Of a stretch of 64,000 bases of DNA, positions 47,218 through 56,591 are shown in pieces. Origin of the DNA: Pseudooceanicola algae. GTDB lineage: Bacteria > Pseudomonadota > Alphaproteobacteria > Rhodobacterales > Rhodobacteraceae. The position numbers and the translations under genes are program-made. The stretch's first letter is position 1; each line of letters begins with the position of its first letter. The notes beneath the pieces were generated by a model that was given only the letters and a program-made list of their open reading frames with translations, had not been told where the DNA came from and searched no databases. The stretch is taken from assembly GCF_003590145.2 (NCBI RefSeq), contig NZ_CP060436.1:778001-842000 (forward strand). Direction: 5' to 3'.

Positions 47218-47991
47218 ATGAGTGTTAAAGGCAAGACCGCCATCATCACGGGATCGAATTCGGGCATCGGCCTGGGAATCGCGCGGGAACTGGCGAAGGT
47301 GGGGGCGCATGTTGTGCTGAATTCCTTCACCGACAGCGAGGCCGATCACAAGCTGGCCGCCGACATGGCGACCGAATTCGGCACCGAGGTCCGCTATATT
47401 CAGGGCGACATGTCGAAAGGTGATCAATGCCGCGCGCTGATCGAAAAGGCGGGGGTCTGCGATATCCTGGTCAACAACGCCGGTATCCAGCACGTCGCGC
47501 CGATAGACGAATTTCCTGCCGCGAAATGGGATGCGATCATCGCCATCAACCTGACCAGCGCCTTTCATACAACCGCCGCCGCGCTGCCGATGATGCGCAA
47601 GGCCGGCTGGGGGCGGATCATCAACGTGGCCTCGGCTCATGGCCTGCGCGCCAGCCCGTTCAAATCCGCCTATGTCAGCGCCAAGCACGGGATCGTCGGC
47701 ATGACCAAGACCGTCGGTCTTGAAACCGCCAAGGAGAACATCACCGCTAATGCGATCTGCCCCGGCTATGTGCTGACTCCGCTGGTCGAGGCGCAGATCC
47801 CCGACACCGCCAAGGAATACAACATGTCCGAGGATGAGGTGATCGAGAAGGTGATCCTGGCCAAGCAGCCCAGCAAGGACTTCGTCACCGTCGAACAGAT
47901 CGGTGGAATCGCGATCTTCCTCTGTTCGGACGCGGCCGCGCAGATCACCGGCACGGCGATGAGCGTAGATGGCGGCTGGACCGCCGAATAA
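47218..47991 (+). CDS. bdhA: D-3-hydroxybutyrate dehydrogenase
   Basis: A 257-residue short-chain dehydrogenase that interconverts R-3-hydroxybutyrate and acetoacetate, the step after depolymerisation of polyhydroxybutyrate. 'TAIITGSNSGIGLGIAREL' is the NAD-binding motif. The catalytic residues lie in 'INVASAHGLRASPFKSAYVSAKHGIVG' (Ser, Tyr, Lys). 'QPSKDFVTVEQIGGIAIFLCSDAAAQITGTAMSVDGGW' is diagnostic for this enzyme. GAGGAG-like sequence precedes the ATG. The patatin gene follows after 147 bases containing a regular CTTTGCAAA array. Confidence 0.95.
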   Translation: MSVKGKTAIITGSNSGIGLGIARELAKVGAHVVLNSFTDSEADHKLAADMATEFGTEVRYIQGDMSKGDQCRALIEKAGVCDILVNNAGIQHVAPIDEFPAAKWDAIIAINLTSAFHTTAAALPMMRKAGWGRIINVASAHGLRASPFKSAYVSAKHGIVGMTKTVGLETAKENITANAICPGYVLTPLVEAQIPDTAKEYNMSEDEVIEKVILAKQPSKDFVTVEQIGGIAIFLCSDAAAQITGTAMSVDGGWTAE

Positions 47992-48050
47992 CCTGATGGC
48001 AAAGGCGCTTGGCAGATCGGTCCCGTGCCCTCGGACCACTTCCTTGGCGC

Positions 48051-48123
48051 CTTTGCAAATCTGGTGAATCCACTTTGCAAAGAGTCCAGCTCCTTTGCAA
48101 ACATCGCTGAAGCACTTTGCAAA
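48051..48123. promoter_or_regulatory. Four-copy CTTTGCAAA operator array
   Basis: Identical copies start at 48051, 48073, 48093 and 48115 (spacing 22, 20, 22), close to two helical turns, so all sites lie on one DNA face. The last ends 15 bases before the patatin ATG. TTTGCAAA is the half-site reported for the ScfR-family regulator PccR of Rhodobacter sphaeroides, there with a four-base gap. Here the spacing is wider. Confidence 0.75.
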
Positions 48124-48138
48124 CCCGGAGCGCAGACC

Positions 48139-49185
48139 ATGGCCGAAACCAAACGGATCAACCTTGCCCTGCAGGGCGGCGGGGCCCATGGCGCCTATAC
48201 CTGGGGTGTGCTGGACCGACTGCTGGAAGACGAGGGCCTGGAGGTGGCGGCGATCACCGGCACATCTGCCGGGGCGATGAATGCGGCGGCCTACAAGGCC
48301 GGTTGGGTCAAGGGCGGCCGGGACGGGGCGCGGGCCGAGCTCGACTGGTTCTGGCAGCAGATGGGTGCGGTCCGTGACGACAATATCTTCAGCTGGATGA
48401 CCGCCGGGCTGCCGGCACCGGGGGCCGCGCAATTGGGCCGCTCGATGGAGATGTCCTATGCCGGCACCGTGTCGGACATGCTCAGCCTGGTGACCACGCC
48501 CTATGCGCTCGGGCCGTTTTATCGCAACCCGCTGCGCGCCATCGTCGAGCGTTTCGATTTCGAGGCGATCTGCGGCGGCGAGGGCCCCGAGCTGTTCATC
48601 TGCGCCACCAAGGTGCGGGACGGCAAGATCCGGGTCTTTGAAAAGGACGAGCTGACGACCGACGCGATCCTTGCCTCGGCCTGCCTGCCGACTGCCTTCC
48701 GCGCCATCGAGTTCTTCGATGCCCGGTCAGGCCGTGTCGAGGCCTTCTGGGACGGCGGCTTCAGCGGCAATCCCGCGCTTTTCCCGCTGTTTCACGGTGA
48801 ACTGCCCGACGACGTGGTGATCGTGAACATCAACCCGCTGGAGCGCGATGAACTGCCGATGCTGCCCAACGAGATCCACAACCGGATCAACGAGATCAGC
48901 TTCAATTCCTCGCTCCTGCGGGAATTGCGCGCAGTGGAATACGTCCAGCGGCTGATCGCCGATGGCAAGGTGACCCAGAACGAAAAGAAACGGGTTTTCG
49001 TGCACATGATCTCTGACGATGACACGATGCTGGATCTCAGCATGGTGACCAAGACCTTCCCCAACGGTTATCTGTTGAATTCGCTGAAGGCCGCCGGTCG
49101 TGCCTCGGCAGAAAAATTTCTTGAGGCGCATCGCGATGACCTCGGCCACCGCTCCAGTGTGAACCTGGTCGAGATGTTCAACTAA
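48139..49185 (+). CDS. Patatin-like phospholipase
   Basis: A 348-residue patatin-fold hydrolase with no signal peptide. The oxyanion hole is 'LQGGGAHGAYTWG', the nucleophile elbow is 'ITGTSAGAM' (GxSxG), and the catalytic Asp is in 'FWDGGFSGNPA' (DG dyad). Start at 48139 chosen because GGAG precedes it and the longer frame merely reads through the repeat array. Its position after bdhA suggests a role in lipid or polyhydroxybutyrate turnover, but a depolymerase activity is not shown by sequence. Confidence 0.93.
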   Translation: MAETKRINLALQGGGAHGAYTWGVLDRLLEDEGLEVAAITGTSAGAMNAAAYKAGWVKGGRDGARAELDWFWQQMGAVRDDNIFSWMTAGLPAPGAAQLGRSMEMSYAGTVSDMLSLVTTPYALGPFYRNPLRAIVERFDFEAICGGEGPELFICATKVRDGKIRVFEKDELTTDAILASACLPTAFRAIEFFDARSGRVEAFWDGGFSGNPALFPLFHGELPDDVVIVNINPLERDELPMLPNEIHNRINEISFNSSLLRELRAVEYVQRLIADGKVTQNEKKRVFVHMISDDDTMLDLSMVTKTFPNGYLLNSLKAAGRASAEKFLEAHRDDLGHRSSVNLVEMFN

Positions 49186-49191
49186 GGGCGC

Positions 49192-49230
49192 CAGGCAGGC
49201 CCCCCGCGACATGGCGGGGAATGCCTGTTG
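49192..49230. terminator. Convergent terminator hairpin
   Basis: CAGGCA/TGCCTG outer arms and CCCCGC/GCGGGG inner arms lie between the converging patatin and DUF502 genes. Confidence 0.7.
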
Positions 49231-49239
49231 TCTCGGGGG

Positions 49240-49953
49240 TTATTCAGCAGCCTTGTCGCTGACCTTGTCGCCGACCGGCAGCACCTGCGCCGTTTCGTCC
49301 CGTGACGGCGGATAGACCAGCCCGGCCGAGATCACCAGCTTGGCCGCGTCTTCGATCGTCATGTCGAGCGGGATCACGTCCTCTTCGGGGAAGTAGAGCA
49401 GAAAGCCGGATGTCGGGTTCGGTGTGGTCGGCACAAAGACCGACAGCAGCCGCGATGACGTCTGGGCCCGCAGATTGATTTCACCCTTCGCTTCGGTCGA
49501 GATGAAGCCGACGGCCCAGATGCCCTTGCGCGGATATTCCACCATGCAGGCCTGATCAAAGCTGCGGTCCTGCTGCGCAAAGACGGTTTCCGCGATCTGC
49601 TTGGCCCCGGAATAGACCGACCGGATAAAGGGCATCCGGTCCACGATGCTTTCGGCGTAGCGGATCAGCGACCGCCCGATCAGCCCCTTGGCGAGCCAGC
49701 CCACCATGATCGTGAAGATCAGGAAGATGATGATCCCGACGCCGCGCAGGTTGATGCCGATGTACTGCTCGGGCTGGAACCGCACCGGCACCAGCGGCAG
49801 GACAAAGCCATCGACCCATCCCAGAAGGGTCCAGAACAACCAGATCGTCAGGAAGACCGGCAGGATCACCACGATCCCCGTCAGGAAGGACGACCGCAGC
49901 CGGGCAAACAGGCCCGGTCGCTGCGGGTTGTGGTCTTGCAGGGGGTCGTTCAT
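49240..49953 (-). CDS. DUF502 family membrane protein
   Basis: A 237-residue protein with two N-terminal transmembrane helices ('SSFLTGIVVILPVFLTIWLFWTLLGWVDGF' and 'GVGIIIFLIFTIMVGWLAKGLI'). The conserved 'YAESIVDRMPFIRSVYSGAKQIAETVF' follows, then a soluble beta-rich part with 'VFVPTTPNPTSGFLLYFPEEDVIPLDMTIEDAAKLVISAG'. The family is uncharacterised. Stands alone between converging patatin and psuG. Confidence 0.9.
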   Translation of the reverse strand: MNDPLQDHNPQRPGLFARLRSSFLTGIVVILPVFLTIWLFWTLLGWVDGFVLPLVPVRFQPEQYIGINLRGVGIIIFLIFTIMVGWLAKGLIGRSLIRYAESIVDRMPFIRSVYSGAKQIAETVFAQQDRSFDQACMVEYPRKGIWAVGFISTEAKGEINLRAQTSSRLLSVFVPTTPNPTSGFLLYFPEEDVIPLDMTIEDAAKLVISAGLVYPPSRDETAQVLPVGDKVSDKAAE

Positions 49954-50056
49954 GTCCGGAACCGCTCATATCTCACGAAAAGGGAAGGTAGGCGCCTCGG
50001 GACGATCCGACAATGGCCGGACCGTTCTAATTCGCCGGACCTGACGGAACGCACAG

Positions 50057-50962
<906 letters not shown>

Positions 50963-50983
50963 GAGCAGGGGCCTTTCAGAACT

Positions 50984-51877
50984 TCACAGGGCGGTTTCGC
51001 CCGAAACGTAACGTGCAGCCGCCCGAAGCGCCCCAGACAGGGCCTCCTGCCGCGAAGCGCCTTCGGCTTCGGCAACGATATGGGCAGCCATGAATGTATC
51101 GCCCGCGCCGGTGACACGGGTCACCAGAACCTCGGGCGGGGGCAGGCTGATCAGCCCCTCGGGGCCGCCGTCGCAGGCGGGACGGGAACCATCGGTCACC
51201 AGCGCCCGCGACGCCCCACGGGCCAGCAACCCGGCTGCCGCCTCGGCGGAATCACTGAAATCGGCCTGACACAGCAGACCGGCTTCTTCCAGATTGACGT
51301 AAAGCAGTGCGCGCCCGTGGGCCAGAAAGGGCATCAGGCGTTCGGCCTTGCCGGGCGATGCGGGGGCCACACGCAGATCGGCGCGGGCAAAGGCGGGCGC
51401 GGCGGCGATTTCCTCCAGCAGGCTGCGGGTCAGGTTGCCATCCAGCGCCACCAACCCGTCGAAAGGCGCCTTGGCGTGGCCCAGCCGCCCATCGGTCAGC
51501 GGACGCAGGATCTTGGATCCGGCCGCTTCCAGGGAATGCGCATCTGCAATGGCCGCAATCAGCCCGTTTGCGCCCTCGACCGCCATGTAGCGATCCGTCG
51601 GCAGATCTTCGGAGCGATAAAGATGCGTGATATCCATCCCCAGTCCGGCACAGGCCGCGACCAGTTCATCCCCTTCGGGATCGCGCCCGATAGCGCCCAG
51701 CAGAACGGGACGCATGCCGAAATTCGCCAGGGTCATGGCAATGTTCATCGCCACGCCGCCGGGCAGGCGGGTGATCCGCCCCGGCACATCCGATCCCTGG
51801 CGCATATGGCTGGCCGAGCGTCCGATGATGTCCCAGAGCACCGCCCCGATGCAGAGAATGTCCTTGCGTGTCGTCAT
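50984..51877 (-). CDS. psuK: PfkB-family kinase, probable pseudouridine kinase
   Basis: A 297-residue ribokinase-family enzyme. PfkB signature 1 is around 'RLPGGVAMNIAMTLANFGMRPVLLGAIGRDPEGDEL'; signature 2 'VTRVTGAGDTFMAAHI' holds the catalytic Asp. Placement right before psuG makes pseudouridine the most likely substrate; family motifs alone would also fit ribokinase or adenosine kinase-like enzymes. Confidence 0.9.
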   Translation of the reverse strand: MTTRKDILCIGAVLWDIIGRSASHMRQGSDVPGRITRLPGGVAMNIAMTLANFGMRPVLLGAIGRDPEGDELVAACAGLGMDITHLYRSEDLPTDRYMAVEGANGLIAAIADAHSLEAAGSKILRPLTDGRLGHAKAPFDGLVALDGNLTRSLLEEIAAAPAFARADLRVAPASPGKAERLMPFLAHGRALLYVNLEEAGLLCQADFSDSAEAAAGLLARGASRALVTDGSRPACDGGPEGLISLPPPEVLVTRVTGAGDTFMAAHIVAEAEGASRQEALSGALRAAARYVSGETAL

Positions 51878-51944
51878 GCCGCCTTGTCGCCAGAGACCAT
51901 CGCAAACGCAAGGGAAATAGAACGGCCCAGAGCCGCCCCGGCTC

Positions 51945-51983
51945 TCTCACCTGGCCGAAAATACTCCGGGGGGAGTCTCCGGC
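51945..51983. repeat. Dispersed intergenic element, copy D
   Basis: On the minus strand reads GCCGGAGACT then CCGGAGTATTTTCGGCCAG, the same order of blocks as copies A and B. Located 70 bases before psuK. Confidence 0.55.
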
Positions 51984-52031
51984 ACGGAGACGGGGGGCAG
52001 GCCCCCTCTTTATATTCCGTTATCGCGGGAA

Positions 52032-52057
52032 TGCGGGGTGATTACCCCCTTCTGCCC
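52032..52057. promoter_or_regulatory. Conserved 26-base motif, copy 2, with GGGGTGATTACCCC dyad
   Basis: The dyad at 52035-52048 (GGGGT/ACCCC around GATT) is just upstream of the rpsB -35 box, a position suitable for an activator or UP-like element. It matches 46969-46994 at 22 of 26 bases. Confidence 0.5.
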
Positions 52058-52065
52058 AAAACCTC

Positions 52066-52093
52066 TTGCCTTCCCTCCTCCCTCCCGCTAATG
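52066..52093 (+). promoter_or_regulatory. Probable rpsB promoter
   Basis: TTGCCT at 52066-52071 and CTAATG at 52088-52093 are 16 bases apart, resembling strong housekeeping promoters of alphaproteobacteria. The leader to the ATG would be about 110 bases. Confidence 0.5.
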
Positions 52094-52212
52094 GACCGCC
52101 ATTAAACCCGCAGGCGGGGTTCGGGCCAATGGGGGAGACATCCCCAAAGGTCCACCGGTTGAAGCATCCGCTTCTACCCCCGCCGAGGCGCAAACCGGAA
52201 AGGTAAACGACC

Positions 52213-52983
52213 ATGGCTCTTCCCGAGTTCTCCATGCGTCAGCTGCTCGAAGCTGGCGTTCACTTTGGCCACCAGACGCAACGCTGGAACCCCCGCATGG
52301 GCGAGTTCATCTATGGCGCGCGTAACGGCATCCACATTCTTGACCTCACGCAGACCGTCCCGATGCTGGACCAGGCGCTGAACGTCATCCGCGACACCGT
52401 CGCCCGCGGCGGCCGTGTTCTCTTCGTCGGCACCAAGCGTCAGGCTGCCCAGCCCGTCGCCGATGCCGCAGAGCGATGCGCACAATACTACATGAACCAC
52501 CGTTGGCTCGGCGGCACGCTGACCAACTGGAAGACCGTTTCCCAGTCGATCAACCGCCTGAAGGAAATTGACGAGAAGCTCGAAGGCGGCGCCGAAGGCC
52601 TGACCAAGAAAGAGCGTCTGGGCATGGAACGCGAACAGACCAAACTGCAGGCCTCGCTCGGCGGGATCCGCGAAATGGGCGGCGTGCCGGACCTGCTTTT
52701 CGTCATCGACGTCAAGAAAGAGCAGCTCGCCATCGCCGAAGCCAAGAAGCTGGGCATCCCGGTTGTCGCCATCGTCGACACCAACTGCTCGCCCGACGGC
52801 ATCGACTTCATCATCCCCGGCAACGATGACGCGGCCCGTGCGATTTCGCTGTACTGCGATCTCGCCTCCCGCGCAGCCATCGACGGCATGACCGCCCAGC
52901 TGGGCGCGGCCGGCGTCGACATGGGTGAATTCGTTGACGTGGTCGAAGAAGAAGTCACCGCCGAAGCCCCCGCCGAGGCCTGA
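52213..52983 (+). CDS. rpsB: 30S ribosomal protein S2
   Basis: A 256-residue S2 protein of the small subunit. '[45 protein letters not shown]' and '[21 protein letters not shown]' are invariant S2 features, as is '[34 protein letters not shown]'. The C-terminal tail is acidic. GGAAAGG precedes the ATG. tsf follows after 96 bases that contain a GCCCC/GGGGC stem-loop, probably an attenuator between the two. Confidence 0.98.
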   Translation: MALPEFSMRQLLEAGVHFGHQTQRWNPRMGEFIYGARNGIHILDLTQTVPMLDQALNVIRDTVARGGRVLFVGTKRQAAQPVADAAERCAQYYMNHRWLGGTLTNWKTVSQSINRLKEIDEKLEGGAEGLTKKERLGMEREQTKLQASLGGIREMGGVPDLLFVIDVKKEQLAIAEAKKLGIPVVAIVDTNCSPDGIDFIIPGNDDAARAISLYCDLASRAAIDGMTAQLGAAGVDMGEFVDVVEEEVTAEAPAEA

Positions 52984-53079
52984 GCCCCGGCGCGCGCCCT
53001 TCGGGGCTGCGTTACAGAATTGTCACCGGCCGCGTGCTAGTCGCGGCCGGACCCCATTTCAGATGTAAGGAGATCCCCC

Positions 53080-53955
53080 ATGGCGATCACTGCTGCACAG
53101 GTTAAAGAACTGCGCGAGATGACCGGCGCAGGCATGATGGATGCCAAGAAGGCGCTGACCGAAAACGACGGCGACACCGAAGCCGCCGTCGACTGGCTGC
53201 GCACCAAGGGCCTCGCCAAGGCGGCCAAGAAAGCCGGCCGTACCGCCGCCGAAGGCCTCGTTGCCGTCGCGGTCGAAGGTGGCAAGGGCGTCGCCGTGGA
53301 AGTGAACTCGGAAACCGACTTCGTCGGCAAGAACGCCGAATTCCAGGAAATGGTCGCTTCGATCGCCAAGGCCGCGCTCGGTGTTGCCGATGTCGACGCG
53401 CTGAAGACCACCGAGGTCAACGGCAAGCCGGTCGAGACCCTGATCACCGACAAGATCGCAACCATCGGCGAAAACATGACCCTGCGCCGGATGGCCTCCA
53501 TCGAAGGCGATCAGGTCGTGTCCTACGTGCACAACGCGGTTGCGGATGGCATGGGCAAGATCGGTGTGCTGGTTGCGCTGAAAGGCGACAACGAAGCCTT
53601 CGGCAAGCAGGTCGCGATGCATATCGCCGCCGTCAACCCGGCCTCGCTCGGCGAAGCCGACCTGGACCAGGCGCTGGTCGAGCGCGAGCGTTCGGTTCTG
53701 ACCGAGCAGGCCCGTGAATCCGGCAAGCCCGAGAACATCATCGAGAACATGATCAAGGGCCGGATGAAGAAGTTCCTGTCCGAAGTCACGCTTCTGGGGC
53801 AGTCCTTCGTCATCAACCCCGACCTGACGGTCGAGGCCGCGGCCAAGGAAGCCGGTGTCGAGATCGCCGGGTTCGTGCGTCTCGAAGTTGGTGAAGGCAT
53901 CGAAAAGGTCCAGGAAGACTTCGCAGCCGAAGTCGCCAAGGCCGCCAAAGTCTGA
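53080..53955 (+). CDS. tsf: Translation elongation factor Ts
   Basis: A 291-residue nucleotide-exchange factor for EF-Tu. The N-terminal UBA-like domain has '[36 protein letters not shown]'. The core has '[21 protein letters not shown]', the Thr-Asp-Phe-Val element that inserts into EF-Tu. '[16 protein letters not shown]' ends the second subdomain. AAGGAG ten bases before the ATG. Terminator follows. Confidence 0.98.
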   Translation: MAITAAQVKELREMTGAGMMDAKKALTENDGDTEAAVDWLRTKGLAKAAKKAGRTAAEGLVAVAVEGGKGVAVEVNSETDFVGKNAEFQEMVASIAKAALGVADVDALKTTEVNGKPVETLITDKIATIGENMTLRRMASIEGDQVVSYVHNAVADGMGKIGVLVALKGDNEAFGKQVAMHIAAVNPASLGEADLDQALVERERSVLTEQARESGKPENIIENMIKGRMKKFLSEVTLLGQSFVINPDLTVEAAAKEAGVEIAGFVRLEVGEGIEKVQEDFAAEVAKAAKV

Positions 53956-54000
53956 GGCCGCGGGTTTCCCCGCGGGAACCGCATTTTCAGGACGATCGCG

Positions 54001-54028
54001 AAAGGGCCGGGCAATCGCCGGCCCTTTC
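54001..54028 (+). terminator. Rho-independent terminator of rpsB-tsf
   Basis: AAAGGGCCGG (54001-54010) pairs with CCGGCCCTTT (54018-54027); loop GCAATCG. Confidence 0.85.
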
Positions 54029-54141
54029 TGCATTTCCGCCCCCTTTGCACCAAGCTGTCCCTTCCGGCCGGGCCAGGGCGACGATAGGGTTGACCGCGAT
54101 CAGGCCGGGCCGCAGTCTCCGGTCGAAATGGCGGGGATCTC

Positions 54142-55410
54142 ATGCAGTCGAAGCCTTTGCAGACCCTGTTTGCCGGCCCCTTGACCCGTTTCATCGCTGC
54201 CAGCGGTCTGACCAACCTGTCCGACGGGATTGCGACGCTGGCATGGGCCTGGATCGCGACGCTGCTGACCCGAGACCCTCTGCTGGTGGCGCTGATGCCG
54301 GTCGCGCTGCGCGTGCCCTGGGCCCTGGGGGCAATCCCGGCCGGGCTGATCACCGACCGCCATGACCGCCGCCGGTTGATCCTTATCGCCGATGGGCTGC
54401 GTTGCGGCTGTTTCGCCGTCGCCGCGGTGGCGATCCTTTGGGCGCTGCCGCTGAAGGCGGCGCCGGTCAGTGGCGTTTCTAACCCTGGTCTCTTCGCCCT
54501 GCTGATGCTGACCGCTCTGGTCATCGGCGGCGCCGAGGTGTTGCGTGACAACGCCGCACAGACGCTGGTGCCAAGCCTTGTACCCCCGGCGGCGCTGGAG
54601 CGTGCGAATGGCCGCCTCTGGAGCGTCGAGTTGATCGGAAATGCGCTTCTGGGGCCTTCGATAGGTGCTGTCTTGATCGCTGTCAGTCTGCCTTTACCCT
54701 TTGCCTTCAATGCGCTGGCCCTCGGTGTTGCGGTGCTGATCGTGTTGCGCATGAAGGTGCCGCCCCGCCAGTCGCAAGGGGGGCGGAACTGGCGCGCCGA
54801 AGTGGCCGAGGGGTTTTCGTTTCTCAAGGGGCAACCGGTCCTGCGCTTGTTGGCCTGGGTCACCGGTGTCTGGAACATGCTCCATCAAATGGTGGTCATC
54901 GCGCTGATACTGCATGTTCAGGAAAACCTCGGCCTCGGCCCGCGCGCCTATGGGCTGATCTTGGCAGCGGGGGCTTTGGGCGGAATCCTTGGCGGTTTCG
55001 TGGGGGACCGGGTCGTGCGGGCGATCGGGCGTGGACGCGGGGCGCAATGGACATTGCTGTTCTCGGCGCTGGCATTTCTGGCGCTGCCACTGGCACAAAG
55101 CGCGCTTGGTGTGGCGCTGATCCTCTTTGCCTTCGAATGCGCCGGGTTGATCTGGAACACCATCTCGGTCGCCTATCGCCAAAGGGCCATCCCGGATTCC
55201 CTTTTGGGCCGGGTCAATTCGCTCTACCGGCTTCTTGCCTGGGGAATGATGCCATTGGGCCTGGTCCTGTCGGGCTGGATCACCCGCGGTGCCGACAGGA
55301 TCCTGCCGCGGGAACTGGCGCTCACCATGCCGTTTTTCATTGCGGCACTCGGCGCTGCCTGCCTGGTGGCTTTGGCTTGGCGCGCACTCGGCAGATCCTT
55401 TGAGGATTGA
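54142..55410 (+). CDS. MFS permease (enterobactin-exporter-like)
   Basis: A 422-residue protein with 12 predicted helices. 'RFIAASGLTNLSDGIATLAWAWIATLLTRDPLLVALM' and 'ALGAIPAGLITDRHDRRRLILIAD' (motif A) are typical of the MFS_3/EntS-like group. A cytoplasmic loop at mid-protein contains 'RAEVAEGFSFLKGQPVLR'. Export of a small molecule is probable; substrate unknown. Independent of tsf because a terminator separates them. Confidence 0.88.
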   Translation: MQSKPLQTLFAGPLTRFIAASGLTNLSDGIATLAWAWIATLLTRDPLLVALMPVALRVPWALGAIPAGLITDRHDRRRLILIADGLRCGCFAVAAVAILWALPLKAAPVSGVSNPGLFALLMLTALVIGGAEVLRDNAAQTLVPSLVPPAALERANGRLWSVELIGNALLGPSIGAVLIAVSLPLPFAFNALALGVAVLIVLRMKVPPRQSQGGRNWRAEVAEGFSFLKGQPVLRLLAWVTGVWNMLHQMVVIALILHVQENLGLGPRAYGLILAAGALGGILGGFVGDRVVRAIGRGRGAQWTLLFSALAFLALPLAQSALGVALILFAFECAGLIWNTISVAYRQRAIPDSLLGRVNSLYRLLAWGMMPLGLVLSGWITRGADRILPRELALTMPFFIAALGAACLVALAWRALGRSFED

Positions 55411-55835
55411 AGCGGGTGGCGGTGTCGGCCGGGACAACCGACACCGCCCAAGAACAGGAGCCCCCTGGTTTGGGGATGGAAGGGCCCGCGTTCGCAATGC
55501 CGGGCGACGAGCGGATCAATACGCCCGCCGACCGGCTTCCGGTTTCCCGGTCGACCTGTAGGGCCTTGTAATCACAAGGGTTCTGGTCGGTGTTCCATGG
55601 CCTAAATGCCACCACTCACGGAACATCCTCACCATGCGACCTGGAACCTGAGGTCGAAAGTAAGGGAATCCTTACCCAAGGTTAATTGGGGGCCAAAAAG
55701 TAAGGAATTCCTAACCTTTTGCGGAATTCTGAAGAGATTTGTTTGCTGAAGCGCCGCATTTTCCGGGCGAATTCGCCGCAGAAGTTCACGTTTTCAGGAT
55801 TTTATCCGGGCAGCCTGCGCGACTCGGCCCTGATG
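55411..55835. other. 425-base intergenic region with two palindromes
   Basis: After the MFS terminator comes a GC-rich stretch with no coding signal. Two 16-base near-identical palindromes follow, GTAAGGGAATCCTTAC (55660-55675) and GTAAGGAATTCCTAAC (55700-55715), 40 bases apart and separated by CCAAGGTTAATTGGG. The region is AT-richer than its neighbours and lies downstream of the luxR-type gene. Confidence 0.6.
55414..55449 (+). terminator. Terminator-like hairpin after the MFS gene
   Basis: Perfect 11-base stem GGCGGTGTCGG / CCGACACCGCC with a nine-base loop, right after the stop. There is no T-run, so termination may be partial. Confidence 0.65.
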
Positions 55836-56591
55836 TCACGCGTCCAGGACGTAGATCTGGTTTAGGAAGGCGGCCTTCAGAACCGCCTGAGCGGTGGTTT
55901 CGACGTTCAGAGTGACGCGGGCAAGCCGGAGGTGCTTTTCAACCGTGGCCGAGGTCAGCCCCATCAGAAGCGCGATATCCTGGGTGGTCTTGCCGTCCCC
56001 GACCCAATGGAGTGCTTCGCGCTGGCGCCGGGTCAATTCGCGCGAAAGGCCGGTGTAGGGCAGGGTGAGGATCTTGAGATGCGCGACATTGTTCATGATG
56101 ACGATATCGCGGCCATTTTCGGCCCACATCGCGTCGATCTCGTCCTGATCGATTCCGGGACGGGCCGTCAGCGCAATAGCCCCCTTGGTGCGCGGAGAAA
56201 TGGATTTGAAAGAGATCGAATATCCCACGGTGACATTCATTGATCGATTGAATTCGATCACCCGGCGTTCGCTTTCGGTCAATACGCCGTTGTTGGTCAT
56301 TTCGCCCAGAATGCGCCAAGAACAGGCGCCTTCGTTCTCCAGTGCCCAGCGGACCATGGGGGCATGAAAATAAAGGCCTTTGCCAAGGAATGCTTCGCGA
56401 TACTCAGCTTGATGATTGGTCAGAATCACGAAGTCTTCGGGATCCCCCAGAGATGTAGGGGTTCGATAACGGGTGAAACCGTAAAGAAGCCGGTCAAAGC
56501 CGTAATCAGCCATCTTGTCGCAATGAAGCGTCCAGAGTTCTTCGATGCTCTGGGCATTTGTCAGATGTTCGAGATAGTCACGACGCATCAT
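55836..56591 (-). CDS. LuxR-family regulator with autoinducer-type N-domain (solo)
   Basis: A 251-residue protein. Residues ~15-165 fit the autoinducer-binding fold ('WTLHCDKMADYGFDRLLYGFTRYRT'). Residues ~185-245 are the LuxR HTH: 'LTRRQREALHWVGDGKTTQDIALLMGLTSATVEKHLRLARVTLNV'. Of the AHL-contact positions, the invariant Asp-Pro is replaced by Ala77-Pro78 ('LYFHAP'), and Tyr64/Phe68 stand where Trp and Tyr are normal; Trp92 is kept. An AHL may therefore not be the ligand. No luxI gene is in the window. GGAGG precedes ATG 56591. Codon usage remains similar to core genes. Confidence 0.88.
   Translation of the reverse strand: MMRRDYLEHLTNAQSIEELWTLHCDKMADYGFDRLLYGFTRYRTPTSLGDPEDFVILTNHQAEYREAFLGKGLYFHAPMVRWALENEGACSWRILGEMTNNGVLTESERRVIEFNRSMNVTVGYSISFKSISPRTKGAIALTARPGIDQDEIDAMWAENGRDIVIMNNVAHLKILTLPYTGLSRELTRRQREALHWVGDGKTTQDIALLMGLTSATVEKHLRLARVTLNVETTAQAVLKAAFLNQIYVLDA

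Larger units (their letters stand above)
51878..52212. other. 335-base intergenic region between psuK and rpsB
   Basis: Holds a copy of the dispersed intergenic element (51945), the rpsB-upstream motif (52032), a -35/-10 pair and a GC-rich rpsB leader with GGCGGGG/CCCCGCC-type hairpins. No gene seen. Confidence 0.7.

Noticed and set aside
48051-48123. CRISPR-like array
   Set aside because: Nine-base repeats with 11-13-base gaps and no cas genes; better explained as operator sites.
55560-55600. tRNA-Thr-like fragment (CTTGTAATCACAAGG)
   Set aside because: Resembles an anticodon arm, but no acceptor, D or T arm can be drawn around it; not a tRNA or att site by visible evidence.
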